From an uncultured Victivallales bacterium (GTDB lineage: Bacteria > Verrucomicrobiota > Lentisphaeria > Victivallales > UBA1829), in the NCBI GenBank assembly GCA_944391115.1, contig CALXSJ010000006.1, forward strand, positions 62,001 through 126,000: a stretch of DNA of 64,000 nucleotides. The letters are read 5' to 3'. Below are positions 35,921-45,134 of the stretch, one piece after another (the stretch's first letter is position 1; every line of letters starts with the position of its first letter). The position numbers were made by a program, and so were the translations under genes. Under the pieces are notes generated by a model that saw only the letters and a program-made list of their open reading frames with translations, was not told the DNA's origin and did no database searches.

Positions 35921-36931
35921 ATGGTGACAATGAGCGACATCGCCCGTGCGGCCGGAGTCAGCCGCCTCACGGTATCGGCGGTCCTGAACGACAGGCGGGG
36001 TGCGGTCAGGATCAGCGACTCCACGCGCGAACGGGTGATTGCGGTTGCAAGACAGATGAACTACCGCCACAATGCCCTGGCGTCCGCCGTAAGAAAAGGG
36101 CGGACGGACATCATCGGCATCCTGGGGTGTTTTGAAGGCAATTACGGCCTGGAAATGATTAACGGGCTTGTCGATGCCGCAGAGGAAACAGGTTTTTCCT
36201 GCAAGTTCCGTTTCACGGGGAAGCGCAGCGGCATTCTGGAGAATCTGATTTCCTGCCTGGAATACCGGGCCTGCGGAATCATCTGCCGTTCCGGCGACGC
36301 GCAGGTATTGACTGTTCTCCGGAATGAACTGGAAAGAGAGGGAATTCCTCTTGTCCTTCTGGACAGCTGCGCTTCGGCGGACTGGTGTTCCCGTGTCAAT
36401 TCGGATGACTTTGCCGGAGGGCGGAATGCCGCCGGGTTCCTGCTGAACCATTCCGGAAGCCGGATTCTCTATGCGGCATACTGCGACTCCGACGGCATTC
36501 CTTATGCAAAATGGCGCAAGGACGGTTTTGAGTCTGCGCTGGGCCGGCCTCTCCGATCCTCCGAGATGCTTGTCTTTCAAAACCGCGGGGACATCGACGA
36601 TCAGGAAAACTCCGGGATTGCGGCTCGGATCCGCGCCTTTCAGCCGTCCGCCATTTTCTGCGACAGCGATTACATTGCGCTGAAGATTCTTGCCATTCTC
36701 GGAGAATTGCGCCTTTCCGTTCCGGACGATGTTTCCGTCATGGGGTTCGGCGGATTCGACTTTTCCCCTCTCGCGTCCCCGCCTCTGACGACCGTTCAGC
36801 AGCCCTTTGCTGAAATGGGGCGGAACGCGGTGCTGGAATTGAAGCGTCTTCTGGATGGCGGCGCAGTGCGGGACGTGTTTCTGGACACAAAACTGGTTAT
36901 TCGGAAATCGGCGAAGAAGGGAGTGGAATAA
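35921..36931 (+). CDS. LacI-family transcriptional regulator
   Basis: This 336-residue regulator has the LacI helix-turn-helix [20 protein letters not shown] (residues 4-23) and hinge ([20 protein letters not shown]). The effector domain carries the family landmarks [34 protein letters not shown] and the C-terminal [23 protein letters not shown] 35921 and 35930 are both possible. It is preceded by a 12-bp inverted repeat. Its stop overlaps the pseudopilin ATG by one base (TAATG), so regulator, pseudopilin, DUF4838 and GHL6-like genes are probably one transcript. Confidence 0.93.
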   Translation: MVTMSDIARAAGVSRLTVSAVLNDRRGAVRISDSTRERVIAVARQMNYRHNALASAVRKGRTDIIGILGCFEGNYGLEMINGLVDAAEETGFSCKFRFTGKRSGILENLISCLEYRACGIICRSGDAQVLTVLRNELEREGIPLVLLDSCASADWCSRVNSDDFAGGRNAAGFLLNHSGSRILYAAYCDSDGIPYAKWRKDGFESALGRPLRSSEMLVFQNRGDIDDQENSGIAARIRAFQPSAIFCDSDYIALKILAILGELRLSVPDDVSVMGFGGFDFSPLASPPLTTVQQPFAEMGRNAVLELKRLLDGGAVRDVFLDTKLVIRKSAKKGVE

Positions 36932-37650
36932 TGGGAAAGGCGAGGAATGAATTCCGCAGTCACCGGAGATATTTCACACTGATCGAGCTTCTTGTCGTAA
37001 TTGCGATCATCGCCATTTTGAGCGCGATGCTGCTCCCGGCGCTGCAGAGCGCCCGGGAGAAGGCAAGAGGGATTCTGTGCGTGAACAATCTGAAGCAGCA
37101 TGCTCTGGTGTCCAATCTCTACATGGACGCCTATCAGGGATACATGCCGCATGTCAACGACACGCGTATTCCGGCCGGGCCTTACTGGCCCTCCCGTTTC
37201 GTTGACGCCGGCTATATGCGGCAGCGTTCCGGCGGCCAGACGGTCCAGGAATTTTTCCTGCGCAACAGCTGGCTGCGCTGTCCGGCGGGGGCGGAAGTCT
37301 CCGGAAAAACCACTGCGGAATGGGAGCGTTACGGACTGAACAACCGGATCTTCGGCTCTCTCAGCGGCGGGATTCCCGTTTATGTGAAACCGCTTCATTC
37401 CCTGGAAAAGATCAAAAAGGAGCAAACCCTTTCCGGAAAACCGCATCATTATGTATTCGTGTGCAGCGCATTCTGGAAGGAGGACAGATGGATCCAGTAT
37501 TTCAATGCCGACGTCAGCAGCGCGGGCACGAAGCCGGGAATCGGCCTCTGGCACAACCGGAGCGCCAATGTCACATGGCTTGACGGCAGCGTCTCTTCCG
37601 TGAGACCTGCCGAGCTGGATCCCGGAGCATACAGAATCTGCTGGAAATAA
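36931..37650 (+). CDS. type II secretion-like pseudopilin with H-x9-DG motif
   Basis: This 239-residue protein has basic leader [14 protein letters not shown], then [19 protein letters not shown] with Glu at +5 and [20 protein letters not shown]. The globular domain ends with [15 protein letters not shown], exactly His, nine residues, Asp-Gly. The residue before the mature Phe is Tyr where prepilin peptidase substrates normally have Gly. The start overlaps the stop of the LacI gene. It is followed by a DUF4838 gene, repeating the arrangement seen at 12707-17537. Confidence 0.92.
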   Translation: MGKARNEFRSHRRYFTLIELLVVIAIIAILSAMLLPALQSAREKARGILCVNNLKQHALVSNLYMDAYQGYMPHVNDTRIPAGPYWPSRFVDAGYMRQRSGGQTVQEFFLRNSWLRCPAGAEVSGKTTAEWERYGLNNRIFGSLSGGIPVYVKPLHSLEKIKKEQTLSGKPHHYVFVCSAFWKEDRWIQYFNADVSSAGTKPGIGLWHNRSANVTWLDGSVSSVRPAELDPGAYRICWK

Positions 37651-37722
37651 TTCCGTGTCGGGAACTTGAATGTGCATGTTGAATGGAAATGAACTGCCGG
37701 CGTTGCCGGAAAGGGGGACTGC

Positions 37723-40605
37723 ATGATGAAATGGATTCCGGCGTTTGCGCTCTGCTTCAGCGGAATGCTTCTGTCTGCCGGAGAAGCTTTTTTTCCGCTG
37801 TTTCAGGATGGGAAGGCGGCGGCTGAGATTGTCGTCGTCCCGGAGGCGGAAACGCATGTTGCCGCATTCAACCGGGCCTTGAAACGGTGCGGGGGAGCGG
37901 AACTGGCGCTGCGGCGCGGGGAACGGCGTCCCGGGGTTCCTTCGATTGTTTTTGAGATTACGGAGAAACCGATTGACCGGGATGACGCCTTTTCCATTGT
38001 TTTCCCCGACCCGCTGACGCTGAAGATCATTGCCTCTCCCCGTTCCGTGCGCTGGGCCCTGAATGCGATTCTGGAACAATACGCTGGCGTGGTTTTCTGT
38101 TTCCCCGGCGAACGCGGGGCGCATTATCCGCGGAGGACGGACATCCGGATTCCGGTGCGCGGCTTCCGGGATGATGCGGATCTGAAACTTTCCCGCTTCT
38201 TTACGAGAGAAGACCGGGAATGGCTTCTGAACATGAACGGCAAGGAACTTGGCCGGATCGACTTCGTGATCGGACACAATGTCGGGCTGACCGTTCTGCC
38301 GCCGTCGAAATATGCCTGCGCCCGGTGGAGAGAGAAGATCATGCCGCTCCGGAACGGGAAACGCCTTGCATCGCCCCCCCGGGACACGCACGGCTGGCAG
38401 CCGTGTTACAGCAGTCCGGACGCCGTTTCCGAAGCGGTGAAGAATATCTCCGCGTTTCTTGCCGGGCATCCCGGGACGAAATTCTTTTCCATTTCCGCCA
38501 ATGACATCGGCGGCTATTGCGAGTGTTCCGCCTGCGTCCGGGCGAACGGGGGAGTGCGGAAGAACCGTTACAACCGCCGTCTCCGGAACTGGTCCGACGT
38601 CTACTTCAAGTGGTGCAACGCCGTTGTGTCGGAAGTTTCCGGAAAGTTTCCGGAAGTCTATTTCGGGACGCTGGCTTACTCCGAGACCTCCGAACCGCCT
38701 TCGTTCAAACTGCATGACCGGATCGTGGTTGCCATTCCGACGGATCTGCATGCCCTGATGAAAAAAGGGCGCATGGAGGAGGTCCGGAGCATTTACGAGG
38801 CCTGGAGCGGAAAAGCCGCGAACCTGGGAATCTGGGAATATGGATTTGCCGCAGGCGATTATTCCATTCCCCGCCTGCCGTGGAAACTGTATTCCGCGGG
38901 TCTGCGGATGCTGAAGGCGAACAGGGGCGGTTTTTTCTTCTGCGAGAGCGCGCCTTTGACCGGCGAGGGGCCGAAACGCTGGCTTTATCTGAAAATGGCG
39001 TGGGATGTCGACGCCGATCCGGACCGTCTTCTCCGGATATGGTGCGCCGCATGCGTGGGGGAAAAGGCGGGAAGGCTTCTGGAACGCTATTATCGCTGGA
39101 CGCATGACTTCTGGACTTCCGAACAGGTGAACCGGACTCCCTGGGCGCGGACGGCGGGACTTTATTTCGCGCGCGGCCTGACGGAATCTTATCTGCTTGC
39201 TCTCGGAAAGGAGGATCTCGCCGGATGCCGCAGACTCATGGAGGCGATGTTCGAGGAGGCGAAACGTTCCGGAGATCCCGATCAGCGGTACCGCGCGGAA
39301 CGTCTGCTGCGCTTCTACGATTTTCATGAATGCATGGCCCTCCTCGGCGGGGGCGGGCTCGTACCGCTTGATTCTTCGAAAAGGCTGCCTCCCGATGCGC
39401 TGATGAACCTCCGGAGCGCCGGGGAGGTCTGCGCTCTGCTGGACGCCATGCCCGGAATCCTGCGGCGTCTTGCCCGTCTTCCGGAAATCATCGCCGAACT
39501 CAATCGCGACGGGTTCAGCGGAACGCTGGAAAGCAGGAGAATTCCCGTGGGAAGGAATATCCCGGGCGTTTTCCTGAATCCCGTATTCCGCTGGAGGCGG
39601 GACCCCTCCGTCCGCGCCGCCATCCGGAAGACGGCGGAGAATCCGGAACTTCCCGCCGGAGCCCGACGGCAGCTCTCCGATATTCTCCGCTTTGAAAAAC
39701 TTCCCGAACTGATCGCGCCCGCGGACGACGCAGAGGAACTTGCCCTGTGGGACATTACCCGTCCGGGCATGCTGGTGGAGCTGGACCATTCCACGGGAAA
39801 ACGCCGGATCAAGGTGACAAAACAGAGCGGCTGGGCCGCCGTCCGGCGCAAGATTCCCGAGGCGGATCCTTATCACAGCTATGCGGTGGAGCTTACCGTT
39901 TCCGCTCCTCCGGAGAATGTCGCCGGAAATGCGAACAGCCGCCTGATCCTCTGTTCCTCCCCGAATTTCGATTATACGACGCGCAGCTCGCATTCCACGG
40001 AATTTTATCCGCAGTTCCCTGGGAAAAAGGTGAAAATGTCCATCGCCGCCACGTTCCCGGGCGATGTCTACGGCGGCTATTTTTATGTGATCTGGAACGG
40101 GCTCGAGCAGGGAAGGCATTTTTTCATCGAAGACATCCATGTCCGGGAACTGGGAGGGGATCCCCCGTGTGAAGAGCATTCCGTCGCAGGATGGAGAACG
40201 GACGGGAGGAAGGAAGGCGTTGTGCGGACGCCGGACGGAATCGCCGTCCGGAACATTGCGGGGATCACGCCGCTTGTTTCCGAAACGGAATTTCCCGTGT
40301 GTCCGGGAACCCGTTTCCGGATTGTCGCTCCCGTGAAAGGGAAGGGGGTTTTCCGGATCGGCATTGCGGCATTCGACGGGAACGGCCGCCATCTGGGAAA
40401 TCTTCACGGCCGTCTGATTCAGGCGAACCAGGCGGACCGGAGCCGGAATGCAAAATGGGAGGAGACTCTCCCTTCCGCCGGACGTTTCCGGGAGGTGAGG
40501 CGGATTGCCGTCCGCCTTGAGATGCGCCGCGGCGGCATGGAGTTCGGACCGGTCAGGATTCTTTTTTTCAAAGCGGAAAAATCAAACGGAGAGGTTCCGG
40601 AATGA
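37723..40605 (+). CDS. secreted DUF4838 glycosidase candidate
   Basis: This is a 960-residue exported protein; the signal peptide is MMKWIPAFALCFSGMLLSAG (ATG 37723 or 37726). A GH67-like N-terminal domain (residues about 25-130; RSVRWALNAILEQYAGVVFC) is followed by the DUF4838 core with CECSAC (Cys266, 268, 271). The C-terminal third (from about 670) is beta-rich, with two probable carbohydrate-binding-like domains (ALWDITRPGMLVELDHSTGK; FRIVAPVKGKGVFRIGIAAF). Its stop overlaps the start of the GHL6-like gene in ATGA. It probably attacks an extracytoplasmic glycan. Confidence 0.85.
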   Translation: MMKWIPAFALCFSGMLLSAGEAFFPLFQDGKAAAEIVVVPEAETHVAAFNRALKRCGGAELALRRGERRPGVPSIVFEITEKPIDRDDAFSIVFPDPLTLKIIASPRSVRWALNAILEQYAGVVFCFPGERGAHYPRRTDIRIPVRGFRDDADLKLSRFFTREDREWLLNMNGKELGRIDFVIGHNVGLTVLPPSKYACARWREKIMPLRNGKRLASPPRDTHGWQPCYSSPDAVSEAVKNISAFLAGHPGTKFFSISANDIGGYCECSACVRANGGVRKNRYNRRLRNWSDVYFKWCNAVVSEVSGKFPEVYFGTLAYSETSEPPSFKLHDRIVVAIPTDLHALMKKGRMEEVRSIYEAWSGKAANLGIWEYGFAAGDYSIPRLPWKLYSAGLRMLKANRGGFFFCESAPLTGEGPKRWLYLKMAWDVDADPDRLLRIWCAACVGEKAGRLLERYYRWTHDFWTSEQVNRTPWARTAGLYFARGLTESYLLALGKEDLAGCRRLMEAMFEEAKRSGDPDQRYRAERLLRFYDFHECMALLGGGGLVPLDSSKRLPPDALMNLRSAGEVCALLDAMPGILRRLARLPEIIAELNRDGFSGTLESRRIPVGRNIPGVFLNPVFRWRRDPSVRAAIRKTAENPELPAGARRQLSDILRFEKLPELIAPADDAEELALWDITRPGMLVELDHSTGKRRIKVTKQSGWAAVRRKIPEADPYHSYAVELTVSAPPENVAGNANSRLILCSSPNFDYTTRSSHSTEFYPQFPGKKVKMSIAATFPGDVYGGYFYVIWNGLEQGRHFFIEDIHVRELGGDPPCEEHSVAGWRTDGRKEGVVRTPDGIAVRNIAGITPLVSETEFPVCPGTRFRIVAPVKGKGVFRIGIAAFDGNGRHLGNLHGRLIQANQADRSRNAKWEETLPSAGRFREVRRIAVRLEMRRGGMEFGPVRILFFKAEKSNGEVPE

Positions 40606-42773
40606 CACATCTTGCAGAGGACCGCAGAGAGATCTTTCTCAATCTTTTTTATCCGGAACGGATTCGCGGGTTTGACGTCGACGCATGGGTCGCGCATTAC
40701 GCGGCGGAGGGGGCGACTTCATTCTGTCTGGACATCAAGGATCAGGCTTATGTCTATTACGACTCGCGCCATGCGCCGAAATGGAGCATTCTCGGGGCGC
40801 GCGATTTCGCCAGGGAGCTTTCCTGCGCCGTCCGGAAACGCGGACTCAAATGGAGCGCCTACATCGCGCCGTCGGAATTCGCATTTCTGGACGGGGAACC
40901 GGACACGGCGGACTGGCAGGTGCGCTTCGAGGACGGTTCCACCCCTCCGGAAACCGTATGGAACCGGAAACGCTACTGCTGGAATTCCCCCTATGCGGAT
41001 CTCCTGCTGCGGATTCTCGGAGAGATCGCCGCGGAATATCATCCGGACGGTTTTTATCTGGACGGCGTCGCATGGCCGTGGTTTTATGAAAGGCCGCTCT
41101 GCTACTGCCGTTTCTGCCGGGAGCGGTTCCGGCGCGAATACGGTGCGGAAATTCCCGGGAGCGCGGAAAAGGAGAGTGAAACTTTTGTAAAATTCATTCT
41201 GGCGCGGAGGAAATGGAACTCCGAAATCGCCGGAAGGATCCGGGAGACCGTCAATGCCGTCGATCCGGAAATCACGCTTGTGACGAACTGTGTTTTTTCC
41301 TTCCACGACTGGACATGTTCCACACAGCCGGAAACCGCGCGGCATTTCGATTTCATGTGCGCGGAGGATCCGCCGTCCCTCTTCCGGAACGAACGGCTGC
41401 CGCGTCTGTTTTCGCCCGGAGACACGCTGCTTCTGAAGGCGGCTCTCCTGCGCATGCTGGCGGGCGGCAGGCAGGGCGAGTTCTACTCCAGCTATCACGC
41501 AGACGTGCCGATGGAGGAAATCCTGCTCAATCTTGATCTCTATTCCGCCGCGGGCATGCGCACATCATTTTCCCCGCTGAGAAAGGATTCCCGGATCCTG
41601 CTGGAGCGTCTGCGGCGGATCGAGCCGTGGATCCGCGGACTGGCCCCCGCTCCGGAAATTGCCGTCCACCTCGGCGAGGACACAAGAATCGGCGGTTTCC
41701 GGACGCAAACTCTCCTTCCGGAGATTCCCGGCGCGGATTCGGATCCTTTTTTTCAGGAACCTCTCGCCTTTTTCCGGTGCGGACTGGATCTGCATCTGCC
41801 GCTGGAGTTTGTATCCGATTCCGACCTGGAGCATGACAATCTGCATGGGGCGCGTATCCTGGTTCTCCCGGACAGCATGGTGCTTCCCGCGGGATTTGCC
41901 GCCTCCTTCCGATCGAAGGTGGAAAGCGGATGGAATGTGCTTGCATCCATGGAGACCAATACGAAAAACAGATTCGGCGCGACTCTTTCCGATGAGCCGC
42001 TGTTCCCCGGTTCGGGATTGCGTCTGGCCGGACGCGTCCGGACGCCGAAGCCGTGGTTCCTGCGCCGGAAGGACGGGAAACTCGAATTCCAGGAACCGGT
42101 CCCCGATGCGCGCGCCGTCTATCTCTCCTTCACGGAGGGGGAGGCGGAGGAATGGATCGGCGAAAACGTCGCTTCCCATGCCGCGGCGCTTGGTTTCCGG
42201 ACCGAAGACCGGCAGGCGCATTGTCTCCGGAACGATCCCCGATCCGTGCACTGGCCTGCGGAGGCGGTGATTCTGGAAGCGGACCGGAACTGGAAGGTGC
42301 TGGCATTCCTGAAATATCTGGATGAAGAGAGCGGGGAGTGGAAGCAGTCTCCCGGCATTGTGGAACGGAAATTCGGCAAAGGGCGGATCATTTATCTGGC
42401 CTTGGGCTTCTCGCTGAAAAACGGATGTCATCCTCTCTGGCGCCGGACCCTGATGGAACAGCTCCTCCGCCGGCTTTCCGGAGAGGAGCCGCAGATCCGG
42501 ATTCAGGCTCCGCCGTGCGTCAAAGCCGTCTTTTTCCGGCAGGGGAGGACGCGGATCATCCACCTCGTGAACGAACTCTCCCCGCAGGGGGGAGACGCGT
42601 ATGCCGAGGAGCGCATTCCGGTCTCCCTGGATCTCTTTCTGAACGGACCGGCCCCTTCCGACGTCTCCTTTCCCGTTCTTGAAGACGGCGCCCGGGCGGA
42701 TTTGAGCGCGGACTCTTCCCATTATCACTGCACCGGGCTGAAACGGCGGATGGTGGTCCGGATTTCCGGATGA
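40602..42773 (+). CDS. GHL6-like putative glycoside hydrolase, cytoplasmic
   Basis: This 723-residue protein has no signal peptide. Residues 1 to about 350 resemble the hypothetical glycosyl hydrolase 6 TIM-barrel group: FDVDAWVAHYAAEGATSFCL, YHPDGFYLDGVAWPWF and CYCRFCRERFRREYG, again a C-x-C-x2-C cluster just after the barrel strand carrying Asp. The middle part (about 390-620) resembles the beta-galactosidase trimerisation domain (LHGARILVLPDSMVL; KFGKGRIIYLALGF), and the C-terminus is a small beta domain. It overlaps the secreted DUF4838 gene by four bases and so is coupled to it. It may finish cytoplasmic breakdown of the oligosaccharides released outside (inference). Confidence 0.75.
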   Translation: MTHLAEDRREIFLNLFYPERIRGFDVDAWVAHYAAEGATSFCLDIKDQAYVYYDSRHAPKWSILGARDFARELSCAVRKRGLKWSAYIAPSEFAFLDGEPDTADWQVRFEDGSTPPETVWNRKRYCWNSPYADLLLRILGEIAAEYHPDGFYLDGVAWPWFYERPLCYCRFCRERFRREYGAEIPGSAEKESETFVKFILARRKWNSEIAGRIRETVNAVDPEITLVTNCVFSFHDWTCSTQPETARHFDFMCAEDPPSLFRNERLPRLFSPGDTLLLKAALLRMLAGGRQGEFYSSYHADVPMEEILLNLDLYSAAGMRTSFSPLRKDSRILLERLRRIEPWIRGLAPAPEIAVHLGEDTRIGGFRTQTLLPEIPGADSDPFFQEPLAFFRCGLDLHLPLEFVSDSDLEHDNLHGARILVLPDSMVLPAGFAASFRSKVESGWNVLASMETNTKNRFGATLSDEPLFPGSGLRLAGRVRTPKPWFLRRKDGKLEFQEPVPDARAVYLSFTEGEAEEWIGENVASHAAALGFRTEDRQAHCLRNDPRSVHWPAEAVILEADRNWKVLAFLKYLDEESGEWKQSPGIVERKFGKGRIIYLALGFSLKNGCHPLWRRTLMEQLLRRLSGEEPQIRIQAPPCVKAVFFRQGRTRIIHLVNELSPQGGDAYAEERIPVSLDLFLNGPAPSDVSFPVLEDGARADLSADSSHYHCTGLKRRMVVRISG

Positions 42774-42878
42774 AAATGCGGCGCGGCATTCCGGACCGGC
42801 GCCGTGCGGCGTTCTTCCGGAAACCGGGCGTTTTGCGGCCCGGAAATGAAAAAACAGAGAAGAACACATGCTTTCCGC

Positions 42879-42906
42879 TTGATAAAACGGAACGTTCCGT
42901 TATAGT
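42879..42906 (+). promoter_or_regulatory. promoter of the epimerase gene with operator in the spacer
   Basis: TTGATA (42879-42884), 16 bases and TATAGT (42901-42906) lie about 32 bases upstream of the ATG at 42939. The spacer is almost entirely the 16-bp palindrome listed separately. Confidence 0.7.
42886..42901. promoter_or_regulatory. 16-bp perfect palindrome AACGGAACGTTCCGTT
   Basis: This is a perfect palindrome with a central CG, the form typical of LacI-family operators, lying between the -35 and -10 boxes. Binding there would block RNA polymerase. Confidence 0.7.
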
Positions 42907-42938
42907 ATTTTCCAGGAAACATGATGGAGGAGATGGCT

Positions 42939-43898
42939 ATGACAGATGTTCTGATTATCGGCGGGAACCGTTTTCTGGGGAAGACAATTGCGGAGGCGTT
43001 TCTGCGGTCCGGCGCATACCGGGTTTATGAGCTGAACCGGGGAACCCGGCCTCCGAATGAAGGGATCGCGGGACAGTTCCGCTGCGACAAGAGCGACCGC
43101 GAGGCGTTCGGTAAGATTCTTTCCTCCCGCTCCTGGGATGTGATTGTCGACACGATCCTGAAAGATGACGATCTGGAATTTGTGATCGACGCCCTGAAAG
43201 GCCGCGTCGGACATTTCATTCATACGGGATCCATCGGTGTTTACGGTGACGCCCGGAGAATTCCCGCGCCGGAATGGCTGCCCATGGCGAAGGGGGATCT
43301 CTCCGAGGAGATTGTCTTCAATGACAAGATCGCCCAGGATCAGGTGCTGATGCGGGCTTTTCAGGAAAAAGGCTTTCCCGCCACGATTCTGCGGATGAGC
43401 AACGTCTACGGGCCGGGGGATGTGCCTCTTGACGGGTGGGGCGGGCGCAATCCGCTTTTCTTCCAGATGATTCTCGAAGGCAGAACACTTCCGATTCCGG
43501 AGAACGGCCGCGCGCTGCTGCAGCCGGGACATGTGCAGGATCTGGGAAGGGCCTTCCTGCATGCGGCGAAACGTCCCGCGTCGATCGGCCAGATTTACAA
43601 CATCTGCGGAAGCTGGAGCCTGATGCTCAAGGATTACGTCCGTCTTCAGGCGAAGATTCTCGGGCGCGAAGTCCGGATGGAATATGTGTCCCAGGAGGAG
43701 CTGCTGAAGCGTTTCCCGAAGATCAGCGTGTACGGGCTGCGTTTTGTCTGCCAGCACATGTGCGCGGAGATTGCCAAGGCGGAACGGGAGCTTGACTGGC
43801 GTCCGGAAATTCCGCTGGAATCCGGGCTCCGGGACAATTTCCGGTGGATGTTTGAAAAAGGCCTGCTCCGGGAGAGCGCCGCCCCGCAGGCGGATTGA
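42939..43898 (+). CDS. NAD-dependent epimerase/dehydratase-family protein (extended SDR-like)
   Basis: This 319-residue Rossmann-fold protein starts MTDVLIIGGNRFLGKTIAEA, an NAD(P)-binding motif of the form GG-x-x-F-L-G. Other family landmarks are HTGSIGVYG (the Ser region), LRMSNVYGPGD and LQPGHVQDLGRAFLHAAKRP. The catalytic Tyr of Y-x3-K is not evident: the equivalent region reads EEIVFNDKIAQDQ, with Lys but no Tyr four residues before it. It may therefore be a non-classical or redox-altered member. ATG 42939 follows GGAGGAG at six bases. It is transcribed alone from a promoter holding a 16-bp operator. Confidence 0.8.
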   Translation: MTDVLIIGGNRFLGKTIAEAFLRSGAYRVYELNRGTRPPNEGIAGQFRCDKSDREAFGKILSSRSWDVIVDTILKDDDLEFVIDALKGRVGHFIHTGSIGVYGDARRIPAPEWLPMAKGDLSEEIVFNDKIAQDQVLMRAFQEKGFPATILRMSNVYGPGDVPLDGWGGRNPLFFQMILEGRTLPIPENGRALLQPGHVQDLGRAFLHAAKRPASIGQIYNICGSWSLMLKDYVRLQAKILGREVRMEYVSQEELLKRFPKISVYGLRFVCQHMCAEIAKAERELDWRPEIPLESGLRDNFRWMFEKGLLRESAAPQAD

Positions 43899-44195
43899 GC
43901 CTTTTCCCGCCTTGCCGAGGATTCTGCCGCCGTTAGCGGGAAAAGCAGTTTTCCCGTTTCCCCCTGACGGCAGACCGCTTTGTCCGGGAATCCGGAAGGA
44001 CCGTTCCGCCTTTCCGCGGATAACTGCCGCCGCCGATGAGGAACCGGCCCCGTTTCCGCTTCCCGGCGTGACGGCGAGGAGACTGCCGTCCGTGTCTCGG
44101 GAGCCGGGCGTATTCCAGGAGTTTCGGCTGTCTGTTTGCAATATGATCCTTTTTTCGGAAAAGAACAGGGCTTTCTGCAAAAGCGTTCAACGATT

Positions 44196-45050
44196 TTATA
44201 AAGCGGCATTTCCGTTTCCGGGGAATTCCCGGGATCCGCGGCTCTGATAGCGGTTCCGGTAGAGAACCGGAGGACAGGAGTAAAAGCGCCGGAAGGCTTT
44301 GGAGAAATGATAGCGGTCCGCATATCCGGTTGCGGCGGCGATTTCCTCAATGCTCATGCCGGAGTCAATCAGCAGACGCCTTGCTGCTTCCATGCGCTGG
44401 TTCAGGAGATAATGCTTCGGCGTGGTGCCGGTTTCATGCTGGAAAAGCCGGTAAAAATTGTTTGCCGACATTCCGATCCGTCTGCAGATGGCCAGATTCC
44501 CGGAAAGCGAGGCGAACTCCTGATTCATGATCTCCACTGCGCGGCGGATCCGCGCGTCCAGAACGGTTCCGCCCGGTGGGAGAAAGGCGGTTTCCGGAAT
44601 CCGCAGCAGATAGTCGTAAACCAGCAGCCGGAATGCCAGAGCGCGTGCAGTTCCCGTCCGGCACCGGAGAAGCCGCGGAAGACATTTCGCCGCGTGGAAT
44701 GCCGGGAAACGGAGAATCTTCCTTTGAACGCGGTCGAAGGGCGCTCCCGCGTCGAAATGAAAATAAAGATGCTGAAACGGATTCCGCGATTCCGTGGAAA
44801 AGGTGGTGTAGGGGGGGATCAGGAACAGATCGGATGGATTCATTTCCATTTTCATCCCGTTTGCCGTCAGCGCCGCGCCGGATTTCCTGTTCCAGTAGAG
44901 GAGCCAGCTTCCCAGATTGACATTGGCGTGATTCCAGGATTCTATCTCTGCAAAACCGAATGCGGAAATTCTGATGTCGAACGGGGGATAGGGGGTCCGG
45001 GGAAGGAGGTTTTCGGTATGATTTGACATGAAAAATCCAGCTTTTGACAT
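44196..45050 (-). CDS. AraC-family transcriptional regulator
   Basis: This 284-residue regulator has an N-terminal cupin-like half (SDLFLIPPYTTFSTES, FQHLYFHFDAGAPF). The C-terminal double helix-turn-helix is LAICRRIGMSANNFYRLFQ and SIEEIAAATGYADRYHFSKA, ending in FRRFYSCPPVLYR. The start may be ATG 45050 or ATG 45029; the second has GGA at a suitable distance. It is divergent from the uncharacterised gene at 45135, its likely target, with an AT-rich promoter region between them (TATAAT at 45073-45078 on the plus strand). The end faces the epimerase gene; the 297-base convergent gap shows no clear feature. Confidence 0.9.
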   Translation of the reverse strand: MSKAGFFMSNHTENLLPRTPYPPFDIRISAFGFAEIESWNHANVNLGSWLLYWNRKSGAALTANGMKMEMNPSDLFLIPPYTTFSTESRNPFQHLYFHFDAGAPFDRVQRKILRFPAFHAAKCLPRLLRCRTGTARALAFRLLVYDYLLRIPETAFLPPGGTVLDARIRRAVEIMNQEFASLSGNLAICRRIGMSANNFYRLFQHETGTTPKHYLLNQRMEAARRLLIDSGMSIEEIAAATGYADRYHFSKAFRRFYSCPPVLYRNRYQSRGSREFPGNGNAAL

Positions 45051-45134
45051 TTATTTTATATGATTCTCTTATTATAATATATACATGAAAAGACATTCTT
45101 CAATTCCTCAAACCAAAGAAAAGGATTGCAAACG

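Noticed and set aside
36796-40407. A 1203-codon open frame on the minus strand opposite the LacI-pseudopilin-DUF4838 genes
   Set aside because: It mirrors three well-supported plus-strand genes, is rich in Arg, Pro and Gly as expected for an antisense frame in GC-rich DNA, and has no recognisable domain.
43899-44195. Possible small genes or a terminator between the convergent epimerase and AraC genes
   Set aside because: No frame has convincing composition and no stable hairpin with a T tract was found.
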